Shown: piece by piece, positions 24,901-36,900 of the stretch
Layout of the letters: the number at the start of each line of letters is the position of its first letter
Numbering within the stretch: the stretch's first letter is position 1
NCBI GenBank assembly: GCA_003993805.1
Contig: RSEF01000020.1
Location: 5,739,854 to 5,803,853 of the forward strand
Source of the DNA: Himantopus leucocephalus
Lineage: Eukaryota > Chordata > Aves > Charadriiformes > Recurvirostridae
Reading direction: 5' to 3'
DNA length: 64,000 bases
Made by a program: the position numbers and the translations under genes
The notes under the pieces: model-generated
Databases searched by the model: none
Seen by the model: only the letters and a program-made list of their open reading frames with translations
What the model was told of the DNA's origin: nothing

Positions 24901-27900
24901 TGTCGTTGCCCCTCTCACCTCATTAGGATGTCTTCTCAATTGTTGGCATGATGAGTTCTTGGCTGTGGGGTGCCACAGAGCTGTGGTGGGGCAGACCCTA
25001 ATTTTAGCACATTATGCTGGTTTAATGACAGTAATAGAAAGTTAATTTATAGGCAAGAACAAATTGCCTTTTTATATGGGGAGGAGGATAATTCATCCCC
25101 TGTGTTACATTATTAAATTTGTAATCTTCATTTCTAATGCTTTTCAAAAGTGAATATTAACAGAATCTAAAATACAGATCTTAAATTTATGAGCTGCATT
25201 TTTTTTCCCCAAACTCCTCAAGTTCTATAATTTGTCTTTAAAGGTGAACTTCAGCAAGGGTTTTTTTTTTTAACTTAATAAATTAAAATCCCTTACTCGC
25301 TACCTATCTCTGGACAAGCTTAAAGGCTCCAAAGATACTTACGTTTTAAATAGCAATAATGGGTATCTATTTCCATCTTTGCTGAGTGGTGAGTTCTGAG
25401 TTCAGGCTTATTCCCTAATGATAAAAGATACCAGAGTGAAAAAAATGACACATTTTCGTATGCCATTTGCTAGCGAGGAGGCTGTTGTGATGCTCTTTTT
25501 TGTTGCCAAGGAAACGGAGCCCTGAACTTGTGGCTCTGCAGGCAGGAGGAGGAGGAAAGGACATTATTTCACTCCTGAGCTTGCTTTGTAATTTTGACTC
25601 GTGATCGGGGACTGTGAATGGGTTGGGACTGAGGGTCTCTCTCTAAAGTTCGCTTTCAAAATTGTGTGTCCTACCTCCTTACATTTTTTTTTCATGTTGA
25701 AATAAATGTGAAGGCTGGAGCCTGATGGCACAGCTCCACCCTTGTCCTGATACCGTGGGGTAGGTGGCTGTGGGCGTGCAGGTCACTAGCGCGGTTATTG
25801 TACATAGCGGAGTGAAACAGAGTAGTTGGTGATGGAAGGGGATTGTGTTGCATCTTAAATGAATTTCTCTGACCTTGCCAGCACCATCTCAAGAAATCCC
25901 AAGGCCTCCTTATGTCAGCCCAGTATGAGAATAGAAATGTAAAAGTTCACTGCAGGTATAAGAAGGAAGCAAGTTATTCAGATGCAGGTGCTTCATAAGC
26001 AAGGTTAATGCACAGTGTCCTCTGCTGACCTTGGTCAATCGTTGGCTACACATCTTATAAAGAGGTTCCCATCAAACATTTCTTTCGTTAGTTATATTAA
26101 AACTATTTTTTCACTCCTAAATAAAGATACATACCGCTCTGTAATGCGTGTTTGGTCTTCCTCAACTGGCAGCATTGCCTGCAAGACTGATACTGGCTGT
26201 ATCACAAGTCTGTACTTCTCTTTTATTTCTTCTTCATCTATTCTCTTTTCTGCTCTCATGGGAGAGAGAGAGAAATCACCAAGGTGCTCTAAAGCATTTT
26301 GTTCCTCCCTCCTCCTTCTACAAAATGCATTTAGAAATATTTAGCTCAAATAATGGGATTTTGGTGAACTTGCTGCCATGTACATGCCATGGGGTAGCCA
26401 TGCTACAAACAGCCATCCGCTTCTCATGAAGCTGGGCTGGTGTGCGACTGTTTTACACTATGAGTGATGAATGCAAATTCCATTCAGTACAATATTGAAC
26501 ACTGTAGTGTGTCTCTCCTTGACAAAGGACCGATTCTTCCTGCAGCTAATGGTTAGTAATTGAGAAAACTAGATCTTGGTATTGTTCCTAAAACATATTA
26601 ATCTGCTTCATTGATGGCTTTTTTTTTTTTCCCCTCTAATCCTCAGTAATGTTCAGACAAGCATGATATTTTGGTTGGTTTCCCACATTCTCCAGTATCT
26701 TTCAGTGGAGATGAAGACGTTATGTTAATTTTCCAGCTCTGGCCAAAGGGCTTCTTTTCCTCTATTTGGAGGCTCAATACTCTGCTTAGACAAACAGTGA
26801 CCTGAATTTCCCCATGGGCTTCAAATAATTTAGGGTGGGTTTATATCTGAGCGCTGCTTTTGTGCATGCAGAAGACAGAGGCAGTTACGTGTCTGCCGTG
26901 TTCACGTGTGGGAGAGTTTATCACTTGGATGAGAGTCTGTGTGCATCTCTTCATGGTTTGGGCTGTGAAAGTTTTGCTTGATTTTTTTTGTTTGTTTGTT
27001 TCATTTTGTTAGGAGGCTGCTAGTTAAATTTCAGCACCTCTGTTTTTGGTATTGCATGGTGTTTTCCATGTTTAATGGCTCGACGTGTCAGCAGTTGAAG
27101 ATATTTATGAGGTATGATTGGCAGGGCTGTTTGCTATGAGATGAAACCCGGTGTTTTGACCACTTTGATTTCTTAGTCACCATGAATCACCTTACATTGT
27201 AAGGTACTGCTGATCCTGTCCTGCTTCTGGGCACCGAAGCCTGACCCTCTCTTCCAGCTGTCCAGAGATGCCTGCAGCCAAATTATCATGGTCATGAAGG
27301 GCAGGGTGCTCTCCTTTCACTCCACCCAAGCAGAACCAGCCACTTGAGCTGTATTAAAATGATCCCGGATCCTGACAATGGATCCATACAAAAGAACCGG
27401 TGTGAGTGCAGTGGATCCGTTTGCCAGAGCAGAGCTCTTGTTCATGGACTGGAAGAGCCAGTGAGCATGTTGGGCTGCTGCTGTGCCAGATCCTCTCTCA
27501 GAATCACAGAATCTCCTAGATTGGAAAAGACCTGTAAGGTCATCTAGTCCAATCATTAACCTAACACTGACAAGCCCACCACTAAACCATGTCCCTGAGC
27601 ACTGTATCTACATGACCTTTAAATACCTCCAGGGATGGGGACTCCACCACTGCCCTGGGTAACGCGTTCCAATGGCGGAAAGTGCTGGGCTTTTCCCCAG
27701 GGAAACACAGCCACCCTCTGTGCTCGCCGTTTCAGCATTGCAGGCGTGCTGCGAGCGGAGGTATTCTTTGTACCACTTGGGAAGAAAATTATTCCCTTTA
27801 GTGCCCCTGTAGTGGGATGCAGTAGTTGCCCGGCACAACGGGTGCTGCACAGCCATGGACCTCTCAAAGGATGTCTCTGCCTGAGTCAAAGCAATGTGTA

Positions 27901-30900
27901 GAATTGGAGGGGAAGAATGTGCTGGCTGGCTTGCTTCCTCTAGCATTGGCTACAGGTATTACATGAAAGCACCTTTGGTGAAGGCTGACACAGGTAGTTG
28001 TATCGTCTGGTGAAATTGTCTGGAATTAGAAGTTGAATGCCTGAAATTGTTTGACGTCTCTGGAAGCCAGACCATCATCTCCCCCTCTCCTGCTTCCACA
28101 GTGGATCAAATAATTGCTTCCAAATGGACGCAAGTTATTAAGCAGCGTGTATAATTAAAGTCAACTCCTTGTGAATTTGATCATTCATTTCCTTAAGGAA
28201 AATATGATGAAGTAATTACAACCCAAGCTAAACACAAATCAAATGCTATTCTAAGCGTGATTCTGCACCATGATTCTAGTTTATGAATGACTCCAGGGTT
28301 CTGTGGCTTCATGCCTGTTGAAGAAATGTGGCTGTGTTTTTAATTGTGTTTATAACGAATGAACAAAGGTTGTGTGACTCATTCACTGTGCCAAGACTGT
28401 TGCTCGCTCTTTGTGTTCACACACACGTGGCCTTGAGAAAGCTGCTCGCTCCTGAAAGAGCGTCGATGGGACAGAAGAAAAGGGAAATACCTTGTTCATA
28501 AATCTGTTCTTCCCCCTTGATTTTTTTCTGTACCAAAACCGAACTTTACCTGCCTTAGCTGTGAATTTGAGGGAGGTAATTATTGCTTCAATACTTAGCC
28601 AGAGCCCTGTCCTCACCCTCTCCACTCTCTCTGTCATTCCTACATAGCACATACTTTCCAGTTTCAGCCAAATTTGGTAGAGAAGTGGAAGATATGTAGA
28701 CTCTACAAATGCTGTGAAAAGACGGCTCTGGGTAGAGAGAAGAACCCAGACTAGTGCCCCCAGAAGACAATGTCTGATATATAATCTCAGTTTAAAAGTA
28801 ACATTCTGAGTTGAAGCAAAACCCTGGAGCTGAGCATCCTAAATCCCCTGGATGGAAAGGTGTGTCAGCTCCTCTGAGAAGTTTTGGTGGCTTCAGGAGG
28901 CTCATGACCTGAGTCCTCTTCTGCAATGGGGAAAACAGCTTGCAAACAGGCTGCTTAAGTCATTTTGCCCACTGCTTTCTTCCCAAGAGTTACTGAGTGA
29001 AGGCCAGGACGCTGGGCCTTGCCAAAGGTATCGTTAGGGAGCAGGCAGGTTCAGCGGGCTCAGGAAGGGCAGAGCAGCCTCGTGCGAAGCTTCCCAGCTT
29101 AGCGACGCGTCAGCAGGGCAGCTCTTTCATCTCATGCCATCCTTCTCTTACAGTGACGCTTTCTAGCTGCTTTATTTTTGTGAAGTCACCTCATATTTGT
29201 GATCCTCTTCTAAATTGAGAGGCAATCAGGCAGATCAGGCTCATTCATATTTCAGATCCTGGACTTAAGCAACATCCTTAGAATTATTAATAGCATGAGA
29301 TGGACAGCAGAATAAGGATAGAGTGCTCTGGTTCAACTCTCTTGTAATTAAGTAGAGATCCTGACCTGGCCTCACGTTGGTCAGCTGGAGGACTTCCAGC
29401 CACAGGGGCACAGATCGGCTCCACCTCTGGTCCTCCTTGCAAAATTATCAGAAGAAAGCCCTGGGGTGGCCCTGGCAGACAAACCAGCCACTCGCCTTTC
29501 AGCTCTTCATGTTCTAATGCCCAGATCCTCATAGTTGGCAAAGTTTGAGTTTTGAACCGAGAACATTTTGTCTTGAAGCACTGCTGGTTGTTGGTGCTGT
29601 CTGACATTTCCCCCAGCTTTCTAGGGAATAAATATTACAATGCAGCAGCTTAAATAAAATCAGTTATTTATTCTTATTAATTGCCTGTGACTGTGCCAAA
29701 TGTACCTGTTCTCTGGGCCCATCAGCTAAACTTTCCTTGACTTGGCGTGCGTTCAGACAGCAGACCCCCGGGGCCTCCCAGGTGGACAAGTGCCAAAGAG
29801 GGAAGTTAAACTCTTAGAAAGGCTTAAACCACACGAATCCAAAACGTGGAAAGATTGGATAACTCATTGCTGTGCAATCAGGATGTGTGTGTGTATACAT
29901 AATGTGGTTTATTGCATTATAAATATCATAGTAAGATTGTTTGGGGTTCTTCTTAAAGTCATCAGCCGTTGCCCAAGCACAGAAGAAGCAGAAGATGGAG
30001 AAAGGCCCGAGATGTGTCTGTCCCAGATGTGCAGCTCTTCCAGGGACCACTGGTGCAGCTTCACCAGTCCCGTGCTTGTCTGTCCCTGCGCACAGGGCAG
30101 TGTTTGGGGTTCATTGCTCAGCTGCTGAAGAAATATTACAGCAGTGAATTTTCTGTATGCATATGGGACACTTCATTTAAGCAGACTCTTGCCTGCAAAG
30201 CATGGAAGACTGCGGGAAGAGAAGGGGGCAGCGTGTTCTGTTTTCTTATATAAATAAAAATGCAGAAGCAGCCATCAGATGAAGCTATTTGGATCCTGCT
30301 GCTGCAAACAAAATAGAGACATGGAAAGAATTCTGAAGAGTTGGATCTAGCTGCAAAGGAGTTCCCATGAAATACTCTGAAAGAAACGAACGTTTTCGCA
30401 GTGTTATAGTACTGTAACTTTTTTATGGTGAAAAGCTAAACAATGTTTTTACGGCAGTCAAAAATCTGTTTAAAAGTCATTGACAGTGGAATATAGATGT
30501 TTATCTTTTGCTTTCTTAGCTTTCTCTTTTGTCAGTGAAGGAAAAAAAAACCCCTCAAAACTAATTTTCCTGGCTACGTGTTAGTTGCAGAGCTTTTTCT
30601 TTAGACATTTTTAAATGAAAATTTTGGCCATTTAATTTTTAATATAGATGAATTATCAAAAAGGTCAAAATTAAAAATAGTATCATGGGAACTGTTTGTT
30701 TTTAACCTCAAAAGGAGCAGAAAAAAATATATCACGCTTTCCTAGTTTAAAATATCAAAATGGATCTCAAGCAAATAGGAAGCAATATCAATAACTTACC
30801 AGTGCTCTACCCAACCTACAAGAGGCGATAACATCTTACTGGGGGTGGAGACCTGCTTAAATACAGACGTATATAGTTGGATTTAAAATAAACGGCAGCT

Positions 30901-33900
30901 CAGACCAGCTTGGAGGAGAAAATGCTTCTTTGAAGTGGCTGAGGAGTTGGGGATGTTAGCTGGGTTGCAGGTTGTTAGGAACTACGGGCAAGTCTAAAAA
31001 CTGCTGTGTGGGGTTCGGTGCTTCCCCTGCCCACAGCGGCGGGGTGGGAGAGGTGTGAAGGGTGAAATGCTCTTCTCCCAGGGTTGTCTCACTGGGGTGG
31101 GTGGGAGGGAAGGACAGGCTGTGCAGGGGAGCCTCAGATCTGTGTTCCATTTTTAGTGTTTATAGGAAGGAAGAGGAAGAAGGCTAGCTTTGTCCTGCCT
31201 AAATTAAGCTCCTGTTAGGCTTTAAAAATAGGGCTGTTGCTTTATGAAGGCTTGCAGGGCTCCTATGCCGTGCACAGCTACGTAACGAGTTGTCCTTCTG
31301 CGGTCTAGAGAAGGTTTTCTGTTGTGCATCTCATGGTAAGGAAGGGAAGACAGGTTCTGAGAGTGCTGTCAGGTGCCTACTTAATAAAAACAACCCCGTG
31401 AATGATTTTTGGTCCTCTTTTAATGGTGAAGAGGAAGAAAAAAACCTTATGGGTTCAGGGGGAAGTTGGTTTGATGTGCACGCGTCTGGGCACAGGTGTG
31501 ACCACTGCCTGTTGGTGTGGGCAAGGAAAGGCAGGCTTGAACGCCAGGATGAGAGAAAGCTAATTGTGCTAAAATGCCATATCATGGCCCAGGAGCAGTG
31601 GGACGTGCCCGTGACTGCGTTACGGGTGGGAGTTTGGAGGAGGTGTCTTGCTGGCATCTCTGTAGGCTGCTGGTGCCGGTGGGGTGTCCCGGCTCTGCTC
31701 CACGTTCTGCTGGGGGCTGTAGCTGTCACAGCAGTACACACAGTCACTAATGTAACTACTTTCTGGCTCTCACAAGAAGAGATGACTGACCTTTCCCAGC
31801 CCTGTGGATGTACTTAATCTGCACAGATTAAGAATTAACACGCTGAAAAATTTCTTTTTTCATCCCATAGATTTTCTGCTTAGTTTGGAGAAAAAGGGTG
31901 TGATTTTATTAGCGTCTGAAACTAGGGCAAGGGGAATGAAGCAAACAGCCTGATTAGTGCCCCTGTTTATCCCCAGCCATTTCCGTCATTTCTGGTGGGT
32001 TATTCAGGCTGTGATGATAGCCTGGCATGTTCTGGAGCACAGTACAAACTGCCTCTCCTTAGGTGCTCATAATTCACACTCCATTAGGATGTCGAGGTAG
32101 GGAATACTTGGCAGGATGTCGGAGCTTGCTAGGCACAGTGAGATTTAGTTCATCTCGTTAAACTGCATTCTGAAATGACAATCCAGTATTTATTTTTTTT
32201 TTTTTTTCCTCAGTGGTAACATCCCCTTAGGAGAGCAGCATGGCTTGCTCCAAACACAGATATCGATGTAAAAGGGCCCGCGATGCCCACCCCGGCAGCT
32301 GCTCTGCTCAGCATGTGCCAGGCTGTCACAGGTGTTGGATGTTCATGCAAGGCTGTGGGAAGACTTTTTCTTTCTTCCCTTTGAAGCTGAACAATGGAAT
32401 TTTTTTATTCATCTCAGAATTGATTCATGGCATGCGAATCTTAGCACATGTCTGTAGGGATTCAGCATCTGACTAAACAGAAAGAAATCTTTTATTTTTA
32501 AACCCATTAGGAACAACAATGCAGTGACAAAGTTTGAAGCAGAGAAGCTAACGTGTTGGCTCTTTTCTCAGAGTATTTGAAAGTAAGAAGTAGGTAAAAT
32601 GGTCAGCGCTGCAGCAGTCTCACAGGGTCCTGAGCTGAGACTCCCACTGCTGGTTTTGTTGAATGCCCACAGACATGCTGAAGACCAGTTGTTGGACTTG
32701 GGTACCTTCTTCCTAATCTCAGCAGGGGATAATATCCAGATGGATACTGGGTCATTTTCAGCCCCAAACTGACTTGCATCATCTTTTTTTTTGTGGGGTA
32801 GACCGTCATGGAGAAGAAAGCAAGAAGCAACTCTTTGTATTTGACCTTAAGAGTAAAGCCTATGGGTGTGGGAAATGAAAGGGCTTGCGAGTCCATGTTT
32901 GAGCCAAGGATAGAGCAGGCAGATTCGGCGTAAACCACTGCATGGCTCAGGGCACATCTCCTCTGCAGGCAGTCAGGTCCTGTTCCACCCAGCTGACTGC
33001 AGATGCACTCTGCTGTCGCAGATGTTCGTCCCCCTCATCTCTGCTTCTACATGCTCCACAACGTGCTCTGAAGGGTACATCGACTCCGTCAGTTGGGTTT
33101 TTCTGTGTTTCCCCACTGGGATTGTCAATTCTCCATGCTTCATAAGTGGTGGTTTGTGCCTGGGCCTCAGTTTGGAGCAAAGCAGATAATTCCCTTGCTG
33201 AGGAACCCAGGCGTGAAGCTGGAGACCGGAGTCTGCCCAGGTCGATACCCTGCAGCGTATATGGATGCAAATCGATGCATTCTGCTTGGCTTGCGTAAGA
33301 AAAGTAATAGAAATGCAGTCTCTTTGCTCAAGCTTGGACTAGTCTTTCCTGGAAAACGCAAAATGTTATCTTTTCCAGAACTTTGCAATAGGAACAAATG
33401 AAAGTAAACATCCAATTGATTTCCCTTCCTGATTTTCCCCTTGCACCCCAAGGTGAAGTTTGGGGAGCAAAAACACCTAACCAGGCTGTTTTGCTGGACC
33501 CTTGGTGTGTGTGGGCTGGCTGGTATTGGTGCTGCCTGGCCGTGTGCTNGGGGCTGGCCGGTATTGGTGCTGCCTGGCCGTGTGCTTTGGGTACCACCGT
33601 GTTCTGGGCTTGGAAGCAGTCGGTTAATTTAGAAGCAAAGCTGATTGAGTTGAAATTCATCAATTCCTCATCTCAGGGTTAAATCAATAGCAATTAATTC
33701 TAAAGTATGGGAGGGTCTGTAGCACATGTGTCATGCGGGTTTCTTTTTGTGTTGGTAGCATCCAGCAAACTGAGCAAACGTGGAGGAGAAAATTGAAACC
33801 AAACTGGAAAAGAGAAGAAAGGTACTAAACACCTGGGTGGGAGAAAAGGAACAGACAAGAGAGGAGGTAGTGAAAGATAACGGTGAAAGGGTCACACTCT

Positions 33901-36900
33901 GTCCCTCAGAAACATCAACTCGACAAATGTCTATTGTGGAGTAATTCTGTGTAGTAGTAATAATTATATAATCACGACCTTGTGATGAGCTATTGCAGAA
34001 CTTGCATAGGTTTTACAAGACTTGATGTCCTTTGAGCACAGAGAGACCTGTCAGCAGCAGAGAGAAAGGGTTTTGAAGCGTTGTGCATTAGAGTGACATA
34101 GAAGAGGATATGAGAAATGGGGGAAAACAGGGGACGATGCCGCTCTTTTATTTATTTATTTACCTCCCACCCCCAAGATTAAGGCAAATCCAATTCTTGG
34201 TGGCAGGCAGTTCTGCCACAGAGTCTGCGTCATTCTTGAGAAGAGCTGCCTCTTGATGCAGTTGACAGNCGATGCCGCTCTTTTATTTATTTATTTACGT
34301 CCCACCCCCAATCCAATTCTTGGTGGCAGGCAGTTCTGCCACAGAGGCTGCGTCATTCTTGAGAAGAGCTGCCTCTTGATGCAGTTGACAGCTGAAACTA
34401 TATTTAAGGAAGAGAACTCTCCAAAGGATGCTGTGCTCTGTGTCACCTTACCCTGTCCATTACTGGGTTGTCTGGAAGGAACTTTTGGTTACTTGGTCTG
34501 ATGTCACTCCCAGACAGAATTAGGGGAAACGTTATAATGAGATGCAATTAATAAAGAACAAAATTACAGGAATATAATTAATACAAGTCAGGAAGAATTT
34601 AGGGAAAATGGGTCTTGTCAGATACTTTTTTTCTCCCAAGTTTCAGTAGAAGCAGGTATCTGGGTAAATGTGATAAGTATGTAAGGGTTTTGTCCTAGAA
34701 CAACATGACCCTAAAAATTGGATAGTGATAAATGGATTAAAAACTTACTTCACATCTCAAAAAGCACTTATCAAGGAAAAAGCCTCAAAGGCAGGAAGCT
34801 CTTTGAAGGCCTGGTGCTATTCAGCTTTCTTATTTGATTTGGAGCAAGCATGAGTTTAAACCTTACTAAATTCACAGATGATACGCGCATTAGCAGGATA
34901 GTAAATGGTATTGAGAGTGGGAGAGTTACATAAAGCCGTCTGGACTTTTGCTCTCTCCCTTCAAATAAAATATGTTTTCTTACATGTTTCTTACTACAAT
35001 GTTCTACAAGGTCATACCAGCAGGACGGGCAGGGATTGCACAGTGTCCAGGCGAGGTGTGATGCTGTACCAAGAGTTTACTGTGGTTCTTGCGAGATGCA
35101 AGCAGAAGCAGTGAAGATGAGAGTACAAGCTGATTTTTACCTCTGTACATGTTTTTGCACTAAAATGAAGCCTCCGGTTCTGCTGTGTGTGTTCTCAAAA
35201 GGGCGTTTAAAACCTGGGGAGGTCATTAAAAAGATTCAAGGGCAGGAGAAACAAATGCCAGAGCATGAGAAACTTAAAGAGCTCAGTCTGTTTAACTTGT
35301 CAAAAAAGAGTGAGAGATGACTTGATTACGCTACAGAAGAGTCCTTATAGCGAGAATACAAAGCAGCTCTCGCAGTGGAGAAGGGCATTAAAAGAACTGA
35401 TGGCTGAAAGCTGAAACCACACAAACTTAAGTCACATCTCTAAATGTCAGGTAGTAAAATCAACTGCACAGGCAAATGGCAGATTCTTCATCACTTGTTA
35501 TCTTCAAATCCAGAGTGGATAGCTTTTTAGAAGATACTCTTTAGCCAAACATAATTTTTTTTGGCTGAACGGAGGGAAATCTAAGCGCCTGTCAACACAG
35601 AAAACTTGGCAAAGTGTCTGCTGGTCCCTTCTGGTTCCTGGCATCTGCGAGGTGCTGGGTGTCTTCGCCTTGGTATTTGGGCAAAAAATTTCATCTTCCC
35701 AAGGTCATTCTGAAGCAGAATCTGCTCTTTAGCTGCGCGTTGCACTGCAGGCTTGACCAGATGCTTAACCTTTGTAGTTTACTGCTTAATTGGAAAAGGT
35801 GCAGGGAATAAATCTGGTGACGCTGCAGAAAATGTCGATACTGCTTTTACTTATTCCAGATACTGCTAACAATTAAATTAAGATAAATGGTTTTGCCAGG
35901 CAGCACCCTCATAGATGCAAATCATCTACCTTCTTGATTTGCAGAGATGTTGAAGCTCAAGATTTCAGGTAGGAGAGGAGGCACAGCCCCTGTACGATGC
36001 TCCACACTGGCCAGAGAAGGTTGCTAGTAGGTGACTGTGGCTTGTAAAATGTTTTCGGTCCACACCAAGCAGTGCAGCTTTGTACATATTTATTTCCTTT
36101 CCAGGTGTGCCATTTCTGATCTGCTCTTCTCTCCCAACTGAAGGGGTTAAAACACTCTATTTTGGTAGTGTTCTGACTATGGGTTAGGTTTGACTAAAGG
36201 GTTTAAGTGAGTGGTTTAGGAACCTGTGTCCCCTTTCTGATGGTATCTCTGGTGCTTATGCCAGTGTCTTACCCTGCTTCAGTCTTCACTCTGGCGGCAG
36301 TGGTTTGGGAGCTTGCCTTTTTGGCAAAACGGTTTCCTCCCCTCCTGTTCAAGGGAAACTTCTGGCAAAAAGAAACTGGAGGGGAAGAGGAGGGAGGAAC
36401 AAAGGATTCTTGTCATCTATTCCTGTTTTCTTGTTTTCCAGAGTTTCTCCATTATTTATTCATTTAAAAATAAGAATATCCATGTGTTATAGCTGTAAAA
36501 TCAATCAGGAATACTAGAAAACCACTCCCTCATAGAAAGGCAGCAGTGGAAAGCTGTGCATGTGGTTCTGCAGCTGAACTTGCCCTGTGCCAGCTGAATC
36601 ATCTCCGGTACAGCGCTCTGGTACTGCCCATCTTCCACGGTGCTGCCTTTCCTTGTCTTTGGGCCGTTCTGCTTTATGCCATTAGCTCTGAGTCAGGAGG
36701 TGGCTGATGGAAAGCAGCAAGCATCTTGGGTTGCTCTAAAGCCTTGCTCTGTCCCAAGCCTCTAGTTTGTTGCCAGATGTGGGTGCATAGTCTTCCGAGT
36801 ATGAATGTCTCCAGGCATGTCTCATTAGATTGGGGGAAATAAGAGATCTTTTTTTAAACAGATGTTGCGTAACTGGGCAATGGGGCATTTTTAGTTGTTT

